A stretch of DNA of 39,910 nt from Clostridiales bacterium (GTDB lineage Bacteria; Bacillota_A; Clostridia; Saccharofermentanales; Saccharofermentanaceae), in the NCBI GenBank assembly GCA_017537905.1, contig JAFYJX010000018.1, positions 1 through 39,910 on the forward strand. The letters run 5' to 3'. Below the pieces are notes generated by a model. The model worked only from the letters and a program-made list of their open reading frames with translations, did no database searches and was not told the origin of the DNA. Shown here piece after piece: positions 7,907 through 15,320 of this stretch (its first letter is position 1; each line of letters starts with the position of its first letter). The position numbers were made by a program, and so were the translations under genes.

Positions 7907-8695
7907 TTATTTCCTCTTTAACACAGCTACGGCAGCATAGTGTTTGATGTTAAATTTGTCAGGAACGTTCTTCAAAAGTTCCCTGTGCTCGGCATCCCAT
8001 TTCGCGAGTTCTTCCGGCGACAAAGATGCGCCGACGCCTCTGCACGCGATCATGCGTCCGTGCCAGGATTCTTTCGTGAAAGGTACCTCAAGATCGTACT
8101 CTTCGTGGTATTCAAGGTCGAAATAATCGAACATCACATCCGGTATGTGGATAGGGTGCTTTGTCTCTCTGCCACCGGACCAGTTGGGGCTGTACTTTAA
8201 GACCAGTTCCTCGCTCGCGCCTGCGATCTTATCTTCGAATGGCAGCCATGCCATGAAAAGGATCACGAGCCTGCCGTCTTTCTTGAGGATGCGCGCGAAT
8301 TCAGGCGCGACCTTCTCGTGATCGAAATACCAGAAACACTGGCACGCTGTAATTACGTCGAAAGTCTCATCAGGGAAGTCGATCTTCTCGGCTGAGACTG
8401 CCTTATAATCAATGTTCATGCCAGCTTCAGCGGACAGCCTTTTTGCCTGTTCGATCTGCTCAGGAGAGATATCAGTACCTGTCCATTCAGCGCCAAACTT
8501 ATACATGTTGCGGGGAAGAACACCCGTGCCTGTTCCGAGATCTAGCACCTTCTGGCCCTTTACGCAAAGGCCTCTGTCAGCAACCTTCTGATAGAATTCG
8601 TCAGGGTAGATATCTCTGTACTTTGCATAAAGTTCAGATGTCTTTCCCCAGTCAAATGCCTTTCCGGCGTCGATTCTGCTGTCTGTAATATCCAT
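7907..8695 (-). CDS. Class I SAM-dependent methyltransferase
   Basis: A protein of 262 residues. An upstream ATG at 8731 is in frame, but the ATG at 8693-8695 has a good GGAG site nine bases before it. The Rossmann motif I is 'KVLDLGTGTGVLPRNMYKFG', followed by the acidic motif II 'WTGTDISPEQIEQAKRLS' and a motif IV region 'FDVITACQCFWYFDHEK'. This pattern fits the UbiE/Methyltransf_11 group acting on small molecules. It is the first gene of the operon that continues with three GNAT proteins and a CatA-like protein. The substrate is unknown. Confidence 0.9.
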   Translation of the reverse strand: MDITDSRIDAGKAFDWGKTSELYAKYRDIYPDEFYQKVADRGLCVKGQKVLDLGTGTGVLPRNMYKFGAEWTGTDISPEQIEQAKRLSAEAGMNIDYKAVSAEKIDFPDETFDVITACQCFWYFDHEKVAPEFARILKKDGRLVILFMAWLPFEDKIAGASEELVLKYSPNWSGGRETKHPIHIPDVMFDYFDLEYHEEYDLEVPFTKESWHGRMIACRGVGASLSPEELAKWDAEHRELLKNVPDKFNIKHYAAVAVLKRK

Positions 8696-8831
8696 ATTCC
8701 TGCTCCAATTGTCTGAAAACTCTTTATACATTATATCGCAGAGAGTATAGTTAGTTATGTAGGGCAGGGTAATAGGATTTCATAAATTGCGGGAGCTTGG
8801 AAAGCTCATTTTGGGGAAGTTGTATGAGCAT

Positions 8832-9554
8832 ATGAAAACTAAAACACAAACCAAATTGCTAATATTTACAACCGTTCTGATGTTCCTCATAGTAGCTGCT
8901 TATGGCTTTATTGATTCATGGCAAAAATCAAAATCAATAGTAGAGGGTTTAAAAACCGGCATTACGTTGAAAGAAACAGTTGTGTTTGATGATCAGCATA
9001 TTGTTGAGCGATATGGCGGACCGGTTACCCTTGAAGCTGGAACGGCCGGTGAGATTTTTGACGTAATAGATTGGCATATAGAAAAGTATAACAATAAGCA
9101 TATCAAAGCGAGTTTTGATCTCAATGAAGGTCAGCAATTTAATGTTATTCTGGGATATGAGATGGGGAGCGAAAAGGATACCGATATCATAATCGAAGAA
9201 CACAAGACGACTGTAAGCATTTCTGATGGTTATAATACTCAGGAAAACCATAGCACATATGTATCTGTGACCCCAGTAATAAACATTAACAAGATCAAAG
9301 ATTCGCAGAAGATAGCATCTGAGTTTAAGCAGATGCGCGAGAGGTACTATCAGCGTGTAAGGCAAACCATAAGAGACGGCAGCATTAAGGGTGCAATTGT
9401 TGCTCTCGCGTTGGTAGCAGTTATCTGGCTTGTTAAACTTATCGTGCGCAAAGAAAAGGCTGGCAAAGTACTTGTAATACTTACCATTTGTATTGATGGT
9501 TTAATGCTGTCTGTTGATATGTTCGCGTTCTATTTTACCTTGGCGATGGCTTAG
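8832..9554 (+). CDS. Membrane protein of unknown function
   Basis: I do not recognise this protein. From the ATG at 8832 it has 240 residues; a TTG start at 8787 would add 15 more, and neither has a clearly better ribosome site (GGGGAAG lies about 13 bases before the ATG). One membrane segment lies near the N-terminus (LLIFTTVLMFLIVAAYGFI). A soluble stretch of about 150 residues follows, then two segments at the C-terminus (IVALALVAVIWLVKLIV and VLVILTICIDGLMLSVDMFAFYFTLAMA). The gene is AT-richer than its neighbours and stands alone, divergent from the methyltransferase operon. It could be a recent arrival or a fast-evolving lineage gene. Confidence 0.75.
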   Translation: MKTKTQTKLLIFTTVLMFLIVAAYGFIDSWQKSKSIVEGLKTGITLKETVVFDDQHIVERYGGPVTLEAGTAGEIFDVIDWHIEKYNNKHIKASFDLNEGQQFNVILGYEMGSEKDTDIIIEEHKTTVSISDGYNTQENHSTYVSVTPVININKIKDSQKIASEFKQMRERYYQRVRQTIRDGSIKGAIVALALVAVIWLVKLIVRKEKAGKVLVILTICIDGLMLSVDMFAFYFTLAMA

Positions 9555-9566
9555 CGATGTAAAGTC

Positions 9567-10535
9567 TTACAGTGCCTTAATAAACTTATCCGCCAATTCC
9601 GGCCACACGCATACTTCCGGGAACTTGGGCGCGTTGGGATCGTAAGGCCAGGGCTTTAAGAAATCAAGCAGGCTTTCAGGGTCGCCGTCGAATTCGATGA
9701 GACCTTCTTTTATTGCCTTTACGAGCGCGAAGCTCTGCTCTGCAGAATAGGGTTCACCGTGCTTTCCTCTGGCCCAGTCTTCGGTCGGGATCGAGAGGCC
9801 GTGGAAGCCGTGTGGGAAGGTGATGTGCTCGTATTTAACGCCTGCTTTTTCGCACGCTTCAGCGTAAAGATAGCTGTTCTTAACGGGCACGAGATTATCC
9901 TCTTCCGTCTGCCAGATGAAGCAGGGCGGATTGGTTGATTTAACGTGCTTCTCAAGTGAGTATTTATCGAGAAGAGCCTTTGCTTCTTCGTCTTCGCGAT
10001 CGTAGATATCGCCGCCCAATAAGAAGCGGAAAGAATCCTGGTGAGCAAACTCTCCTGAAGTGATTACAGGGTAGGAGAGGACTGCTGCGTCAGGGCGGCA
10101 GGAAATATCAGCATATAGAGGATTTTCATCAGAAATCTCATCCCAGTAATCGCATACTGATGCGCAGACGTGGCCAGCTGCAGAGAAGCCGCAAATATAG
10201 AATTTTGAGGGATCTATGCGATATTCAGAAGCATTCTTACGAACAAAACGAATCGCTCTCGCGAGGTCTCTCATTGCCTGATCCATAACCGGAACGCGGC
10301 AGAGCTGGTTGGTCGTGTAGGTCATTACAAAACAGTTGTAGCCGAGCTCGTTGAAGCGCTTTGCGACGAGCTCGCCTTCGGGCGGAACGACGACTGCATA
10401 GCCGCCGCCGGGGAGGACCATCATGCAGGGGTGAACCTCGCCGTCGTCAAGAAGATATGCCCTTAGATTCGGCGTGAAATCAAATGCCAGTGGATAAGTG
10501 TATTCGCCCTTCTGCCAGATGTCGATCTTTTCCAT
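9567..10535 (-). CDS. Alpha/beta hydrolase (esterase/acetyl-xylan-esterase-like)
   Basis: A protein of 322 residues. I prefer the ATG at 10533-10535 (MEKIDIWQKG) because GGGGGA lies just upstream; a longer form from 10574 would run through the probable promoter. The oxyanion segment is 'MMVLPGGGYAVV', the nucleophile elbow is GFSAAG with Ser118, and the remaining triad is likely Asp in 'WQTEEDNLVPV' and His in 'FPHGFHGL'. This arrangement matches the BD-FAE-type or hormone-sensitive-lipase-like esterases often used to remove acetyl or feruloyl groups from plant polysaccharides. No signal peptide is seen, so it acts inside the cell, possibly on imported oligosaccharides. Confidence 0.9.
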   Translation of the reverse strand: MEKIDIWQKGEYTYPLAFDFTPNLRAYLLDDGEVHPCMMVLPGGGYAVVVPPEGELVAKRFNELGYNCFVMTYTTNQLCRVPVMDQAMRDLARAIRFVRKNASEYRIDPSKFYICGFSAAGHVCASVCDYWDEISDENPLYADISCRPDAAVLSYPVITSGEFAHQDSFRFLLGGDIYDREDEEAKALLDKYSLEKHVKSTNPPCFIWQTEEDNLVPVKNSYLYAEACEKAGVKYEHITFPHGFHGLSIPTEDWARGKHGEPYSAEQSFALVKAIKEGLIEFDGDPESLLDFLKPWPYDPNAPKFPEVCVWPELADKFIKAL

Positions 10536-10549
10536 GTGATAAATCCCCC

Positions 10550-10565
10550 TTTTCGAGCTCGAAAA
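10550..10565. promoter_or_regulatory. Perfect 16-bp palindrome upstream of the hydrolase gene
   Basis: TTTTCGAGCTCGAAAA is fully self-complementary. It lies directly between a candidate -10 box on the minus strand (TATAAT, plus-strand 10574-10579) and the ribosome site of the alpha/beta hydrolase gene, so it would cover the transcription start. That is where a repressor site is expected. No clear -35 box is seen. Confidence 0.5.
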
Positions 10566-10633
10566 CATAATCAATTATAGCCTTGAAAGGGGCCGTTGAG
10601 AATGCGTTTGGCGCCAGTTTTGGGGACAGTTTG

Positions 10634-12748
10634 TCAGTGGATCTCTTCGGTGACTTTGCGGATGCGGTCAGAGGCGTTCATGAATGCCTGGACGATCACG
10701 GGATCGAAGTTCTTGCCGGCGTTTTCCTCTATGAATTTCATCGCATCATCGAAGGACATGCCCTCTTTGTAAACACGCTTTGCGACGAGCGCGTCGAAAA
10801 CATCTGCTATGGACATGATCCTCGCAGACAGCGGGATCTCCTCGCCCTTAAGGCCGCAGGGATAGCCTTCGCCGTTCCACTTCTCATGATGGTAATGGGC
10901 CATGTTCTCAGCTTCGCCGAGATAGTCCTGCTTCAGGGCTTCGCTCGCAACGCTCCTCTTAACTTCGCGGATGATCTTCGCGCCCTCTTCGGCGTGGCTC
11001 TTCATGATCTTGTACTCTTCGTCGGTGAACTTGCCGGGCTTGTTGAGGATCGTGTCAGAGATCTTGATCTTGCCGATGTCGTGCATAGGCGCGGATGCGA
11101 CAACGTTGTTCTTGTATTCCTCATTAACGGTCTCAGGGTAGAGGCCTTCCTTGATGAGCTGGTCGCAGATGATCTCGACATACGCGGACGTGTTTTTGAT
11201 GTGTGTGCCGGTCGACTGGTCGCGGCTCTCAACGAGGTCAGCCATGACGTTGATCATGCCGGTCTGGAAAGTGGAGATCGCCTCGTTCTTCTTCTGCGAT
11301 TCGTTGATGAAGTCGACTGTGTCGCGCGTTGTTTTCGCCATCGCATCGTATAGATGCTCTATCTCATCGCCGGTCTTGATCTCGAGGTCCTTGATGCTGT
11401 CGAGAGTCTCTTTTCGCGCTTCGTCATCGGTATAAGCGAAGTCGCCCGCGAGCTTGGCGAGGCTGTTAACAGGGCTTACGATGAAGCGCTTTGCAATATA
11501 CGTGCTCACGGTAAGGACCGTGATGAGGAAGCCCAGAAGGAGCGTCATGTTGCGGAACATGAATGTTCGCTCGACATCAGCGATATTAGGCATCGAGACG
11601 TCGACGCAGACGTAGGCCGTGCACTGGCCTCTGTAGTTATAGACCGGAACGTAAGCCGACAAGAGCCACCCGTAAGTGTCGTCCGTAATGATGGGGTCGA
11701 TCTCTCTGCCCGCGAGAAGGTCGTCGATATAAGGCTCGAAGCTCTCGTCAAACGGAATGATGGTGCCCGTTTCAGAGGCGGGCGTGTCAGGCGTGTCGAT
11801 GTCGAAAACGACGTGGCAGCCATCCTCCTTTATCTGATAGACATACAGGTACTGGATCCTGTCTGAACTGTTGAGGATGAGGCCGTAATACCTCTTGATG
11901 CGGTAATAACCCTCAGCGGCCTCTTTCTTGGTCATGTAGTCTTCGATCATGTTGCCGTCGATCATCGAAGCTGCGAAGTTCGCGGTGTCCTTGGCATATT
12001 TGGCTTCGGACTCTTCGAGCGTGGAACGGAACATCTTGAAACTGACATATGTAACGACGGCAGCCGCGATGCAGAAAATGAGCGATACCGCGATGATTAT
12101 CTTCGAGCTCAGCGAGATGCCCCTCTTGGCCAGCGCCGCAACGTCGATCCTGTCCCTTGCAGGCTTTAACTTCTTCGGATAGAACTTGTAGATCGCGAAA
12201 GCCAGGAAAGTGCTGATCAACTTGTCCGGCACGTCCATTATGAGACCTGCGTAGAGCTGCGCGAGGAAAGCGTCCGAAATGGTATTGGTGTAGATGATGC
12301 CGGCCAGCGACGACGCGAGCTCTTCGCCCATAGTGTTTCCGAAAAGGCCCCATGTGATAATGGAACCCAGGCCGCCGCCGATCAGGACGAAGCTGACTAT
12401 CGGAATGACGATCTTCCAGGAGAGCTTCTTGAAATATTTCTTCTGCGAGAAGGCCGCTGCGGCGAGCGCGATAAGGACGTTGATCAGGCAGTAAAAGATA
12501 TTCGAGTCGTTCTTAATACCGTAAACGAGCAGATTGATGAGTGAACTTAGAACATTGGTGGTAAATCCGACCAGGACGCCCGGCAGAAAGCCGCCCGTAA
12601 TGGCAGCCGCGATGGTTCCGATACAGTCAAAATAGAATGGAAGCTGAAGCAGTTCGGCCGCTTTTCCGCAAACGAGGTTCAGCACGATGCCAAAGACAAC
12701 AAGCCCCATGAGCTTCAGATCTTCATGTGATTTGTTGTTCGTAGCCAT
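10634..12748 (-). CDS. HD-GYP domain membrane receptor with ECF-S-like N-terminal region
   Basis: A protein of 704 residues. The first 195 or so form a bundle of about five to six membrane segments that reads like an ECF-transporter S component (LPFYFDCIGTIAAAITGGFLPGVLVGF). A single segment near 215-240 leads into an extracytoplasmic sensor region (about 245-405), and another segment near 410-435 precedes a HAMP-like helix. The C-terminal 200 residues are a HD-GYP phosphodiesterase. It has the metal-binding HD at 556-557 (HDIGKI), HHE at 620-622 and GYP at 628-630, all canonical, so cleavage of cyclic di-GMP (or a related dinucleotide) is expected. The fused S-component-like part suggests sensing of a small molecule, which is inference. 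The gene is monocistronic or heads a transcript reaching the hydrolase region. Confidence 0.92.
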   Translation of the reverse strand: MATNNKSHEDLKLMGLVVFGIVLNLVCGKAAELLQLPFYFDCIGTIAAAITGGFLPGVLVGFTTNVLSSLINLLVYGIKNDSNIFYCLINVLIALAAAAFSQKKYFKKLSWKIVIPIVSFVLIGGGLGSIITWGLFGNTMGEELASSLAGIIYTNTISDAFLAQLYAGLIMDVPDKLISTFLAFAIYKFYPKKLKPARDRIDVAALAKRGISLSSKIIIAVSLIFCIAAAVVTYVSFKMFRSTLEESEAKYAKDTANFAASMIDGNMIEDYMTKKEAAEGYYRIKRYYGLILNSSDRIQYLYVYQIKEDGCHVVFDIDTPDTPASETGTIIPFDESFEPYIDDLLAGREIDPIITDDTYGWLLSAYVPVYNYRGQCTAYVCVDVSMPNIADVERTFMFRNMTLLLGFLITVLTVSTYIAKRFIVSPVNSLAKLAGDFAYTDDEARKETLDSIKDLEIKTGDEIEHLYDAMAKTTRDTVDFINESQKKNEAISTFQTGMINVMADLVESRDQSTGTHIKNTSAYVEIICDQLIKEGLYPETVNEEYKNNVVASAPMHDIGKIKISDTILNKPGKFTDEEYKIMKSHAEEGAKIIREVKRSVASEALKQDYLGEAENMAHYHHEKWNGEGYPCGLKGEEIPLSARIMSIADVFDALVAKRVYKEGMSFDDAMKFIEENAGKNFDPVIVQAFMNASDRIRKVTEEIH

Positions 12749-12887
12749 ATAAGTGCCCCTTTTCTGTTCAAAAAAGCGCCCGGTTGGTCGAAAAGACCTC
12801 TAGTTATATGGATACTATCAAATTCATTTGCTAACTTCCATTAACATTATGTAAAAAATGCTTTTTTGGAAGTTTAAAAAAAAGCAT

Positions 12888-13427
12888 TTATTTGACGACC
12901 GCCTTGTAGATAAGGCTTACAACGATGTCCAGTGCAAAAATGGCCGCCGGCACGTAGCACAGGATGAGCCAGGCTTTCCTGGCCATCTTTTTCTCGAGCC
13001 ACTCGAAAACCGGGATCACCACAAACTGCAAAAATACGCCCGCCACGCCGAAAAACAGCACCGACCTCGCGCACACGAACCCGTTGATATTGCCCCAGTT
13101 AAGGATCTCCTCGTTATAGTCCCAGAGCCTGATGCCGAATACGTTGAGGCACACCCAGCCGGTCGCGAGCTCAAGTATGCCCGATGCGACCGTCGCGAAA
13201 AGAAAGACCAACAGCGGATTTTTCCTGAACTTGAACGTGAGGCCCAATATGATCAGTCCGCCGAATCCGTAGATCGGTATCCACGGCCCGAACGTCGTGC
13301 CGCGCTTGACCCACTCGCCCAGATCGAAGCGGTAGAAGATCTCCTCATAAATGAAGCCGAAGATGCCGCCGAAAGTAAACACGAGCATCAAGAGCGGGAA
13401 TCTGGCCTTAAGATAATCTTTGTTCAT
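12888..13427 (-). CDS. CmpB-type membrane protein (putative ABC transporter permease family)
   Basis: A protein of 179 residues of the small membrane family annotated as 'putative ABC transporter permease' (ABC_trans_CmpB). The hallmark segments are 'GGIFGFIYEEIFYR', 'RGTTFGPWIPIYGFGGLIIL', 'GILELATGW' and 'RLWDYNEEILNWGNINGFVCARS'. About five membrane segments are predicted. The start has an AAGGAG site. Despite the family name, no ATPase or partner is nearby, and the function is not established. The downstream neighbour on the same strand is the HD-GYP gene; the upstream neighbour is a close paralogue, so the pair arose by tandem duplication. Confidence 0.88.
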   Translation of the reverse strand: MNKDYLKARFPLLMLVFTFGGIFGFIYEEIFYRFDLGEWVKRGTTFGPWIPIYGFGGLIILGLTFKFRKNPLLVFLFATVASGILELATGWVCLNVFGIRLWDYNEEILNWGNINGFVCARSVLFFGVAGVFLQFVVIPVFEWLEKKMARKAWLILCYVPAAIFALDIVVSLIYKAVVK

Positions 13428-13481
13428 GAGGGTCTCCTTTTTGGGGCCCGCGCAGGCCGCCTTGTCATCCTTTTCGCGCGG

Positions 13482-14012
13482 TTATTTTATCGTAAAGCTC
13501 AGCACTATGTCGAGCACAAACAGCCCGAATAGAGCGATTGTAACAATGTTAAATGCCTTCGGACGCCTGCTTTGGAACTTCTCTGCGAGGGGCAGGACGC
13601 CGTACATCAGGAGCATCCCGAAAAGCCCCCAGGTGATGACCGATCTGATGCAGATATAGCCGTTTACGTGCCCCCAGTTCCAAATGACGTTCGAGTAATT
13701 CCACAGCCTCCTGTGGAAGAATTTGTCGATGACATAGCCGCTCGCGAGTTCCAAAAGTCCGCACGAGACCGCTGCGGCGAGGAAGACCAAAAGCGGCTTT
13801 TTCTTCCTCTTTAACCCGATCGTGAGCGCGAAGATCAGCAGCGCGCCGAACCCGTAGATCGGTATCCACGGCCCGAACGTCGTCCCGCGCTTAAAGAAAT
13901 GCCCCTCATTGATGTAGCCGCAGATCTCCTCGTATATGAAGCCGATGACACCTGCGACCGTGTAGATCAGCATGAGCAGCGGGATAAGTTTTTTCGCGGG
14001 TGTTTTGGACAA
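13482..14012 (-). CDS. CmpB-type membrane protein, second paralogue
   Basis: A protein of 176 residues starting at a TTG codon (14010-14012) with AAGGAG seven to eight bases before it; no better start is present. It shares the same order of motifs as its neighbour: 'VIGFIYEEICGY', 'KRGTTFGPWIPIYGFGALLIF', 'CGLLELASGYV', 'RLWNYSNVIWNWGHVNGYICIRS'. The shared block around FGPWIPIYGFG is nearly identical. The two genes are 54 bases apart and probably cotranscribed. The function is unknown; five membrane segments are predicted. Confidence 0.87.
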   Translation of the reverse strand: MSKTPAKKLIPLLMLIYTVAGVIGFIYEEICGYINEGHFFKRGTTFGPWIPIYGFGALLIFALTIGLKRKKKPLLVFLAAAVSCGLLELASGYVIDKFFHRRLWNYSNVIWNWGHVNGYICIRSVITWGLFGMLLMYGVLPLAEKFQSRRPKAFNIVTIALFGLFVLDIVLSFTIK

Positions 14013-14079
14013 GGGGCGGCTCCTTTTCGAGGGGTTATGAGTCCATTATATAAAACTTTCCGGTTATTGTAGGGGGCAA

Positions 14080-14880
14080 TCAGATGGGCGTGTAGTTGAT
14101 CCTCTCGTTGCTGCCTAGCAACGTCCCGAAGACCGCTGTATTTATCTTCGCCGCCAAATACCTGGCATCCAGCGGCTGATCCTCTGTGTTGTATGTAAAG
14201 AAAGCATCCTGATCGATGAGCAGCCCCGCATCCGTGAATGTGCTGCATTTAAGTTTTATATCGCGGTTATAACCCGCGTAATTCATCAGCCCGAAATGCT
14301 CATGAAACTTGCACGTATCCAGCTCCGGAATATACAGCACAAAATCCGGATACTGCGGCTTCTTCACACCGGCGAACTTCACCTCCGGCTCATACTTAAA
14401 CGGTATGCCCATTTCAGTGTAAAACATTGCAATCTCCTTCTCCGCCGGCGAACGGTACTGAATTCCGTTAAACGGATGAAGCATCGGCTTCGGATACATT
14501 GTGTTGGCATCGTTTTTCAGGCTGTCGAAATACTCTTTATTCAAGACAACCTGCTCGTTATAATCAGTCCTCAACCGCTTTATGATCTTCGGCGGATCGT
14601 ACACCGGCGGCGGCATCCTGTAATAGCTGTCCCAGATGGCCTCATAGACTTTGAGCCGGCGCTCAAGTTCCTCGCGCTCGAGCATCGCGGCATAGAGCGC
14701 TTGGCCTTTGGGAGAATTAAGTTTAATTCTGTGGTTGTTTGTCCAAACTTGCAGTGTTTGGATACCACGTCGATTAACTGAATGTAGATTTCCTCTAGGC
14801 AGTTGAGAAAGACGCTTTTTGCAGTAATTGATTTTAAGAGCCAATAGCTCTTTTGGGATGTACTTATCTAAATATTCCAT
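14080..14880 (-). CDS. PD-(D/E)XK nuclease-like protein of unknown role
   Basis: A protein of 266 residues. The N-terminal half is basic and helical, with a coiled-coil-like stretch (about 65-90, LEREELERRLKVYE). The C-terminal half contains 'RSPAEKEIAMFYTEMGIPFKYEPEVKFAG', then 'YPDFVLYI' and 'KFHEHFGLMNYAGY'. The spacing Glu...Pro-Asp-Phe...(K/E)-HFG resembles proteins of the PD-(D/E)XK superfamily seen in many Clostridia, where Glu, Asp and the residue before HFG line the metal site. A standard catalytic Lys is not certain. The ribosome site is weak (AAGG very close to the ATG). No modification enzyme is adjacent, so it is not called a restriction enzyme. Confidence 0.7.
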   Translation of the reverse strand: MEYLDKYIPKELLALKINYCKKRLSQLPRGNLHSVNRRGIQTLQVWTNNHRIKLNSPKGQALYAAMLEREELERRLKVYEAIWDSYYRMPPPVYDPPKIIKRLRTDYNEQVVLNKEYFDSLKNDANTMYPKPMLHPFNGIQYRSPAEKEIAMFYTEMGIPFKYEPEVKFAGVKKPQYPDFVLYIPELDTCKFHEHFGLMNYAGYNRDIKLKCSTFTDAGLLIDQDAFFTYNTEDQPLDARYLAAKINTAVFGTLLGSNERINYTPI

Positions 14881-15264
14881 GCCTTGATTCTATGGGGTTT
14901 TAATGCAGAATCAACCGACAAAACCCGACAAAATCGACAAGCGAAAACCCGGGAGGAAGTTCTTTCGAGAGGTAAAAAAGAAATAAGTAATAATTTATTA
15001 TAACCGGGCGAGATACGAATGGAGTTTTTCACAATTTGGTTACGCAAATGTACCTGATTTCGGCCGATTTTGTAACCATTTATGGTAATTAGATGCTCGG
15101 GTTACAAAACTGGTTACAAATTCAGCGGTTTTTGTAACCAAATTCAGCATCCTGCGGGTTTCATGGCTCAAAGCAGCTCGAAAAGCACAGCGCCGGCATT
15201 GCAAAAACGGGTCGATAACTGCGCCTAACCGCGCGAAAAGCCCGGTAGCAGCTCCCACCCCACA
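14881..15264. other. Long intergenic stretch with no gene
   Basis: This gap of about 440 bases up to the NSS gene holds an AT-rich segment upstream of the nuclease-like gene, with CCGACAAAACCCGACAAAATCGAC (a repeated CGACAAAA word) at about 14918-14941. It also holds the GGTTACA array at 15035-15146 and a terminator at 15265-15297. A 94-codon minus-strand reading frame here (15040-15324) runs through the array and the terminator and has no family features, so I see no gene. Confidence 0.6.
15035..15146. repeat. GGTTACA / TGTAACC array, copy 1
   Basis: The words GGTTACG, TGTAACC, GGTTACA, GGTTACA and TGTAACC occur within about 110 bases, in both orientations and separated by A-rich spacers. 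The block 'GGGTTACAAAACTGGTTACA' followed by TTTTTGTAACC can fold into alternative hairpins. A related array lies at 20002-20116. Both abut the 3' end of a minus-strand gene. Confidence 0.65.
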
Positions 15265-15297
15265 CAAAAAAGGCGCCCCCACAGCGGAGGGCGCCTT
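15265..15297 (-). terminator. Terminator of the NSS transporter gene
   Basis: On the minus strand AAGGCGCCC pairs with GGGCGCCTT and is followed by a run of T residues. It lies about 25 bases past the stop codon. Confidence 0.85.
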
Positions 15298-15320
15298 ACA
15301 GAAGCGGTGAATTAAGAAGA

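Noticed and set aside
10583..11353. A 256-codon plus-strand reading frame
   Set aside because: It is antisense to the HD-GYP coding region, whose motifs are intact; the composition (Val/Asp/Arg-rich) is that of a shadow frame.
12858..13532. A 224-codon plus-strand reading frame
   Set aside because: It overlaps both CmpB-type genes antisense and reads as a charged sequence without domains.
14080..14880. Restriction-modification system
   Set aside because: No methylase or specificity gene is adjacent; the nuclease fold itself is uncertain.
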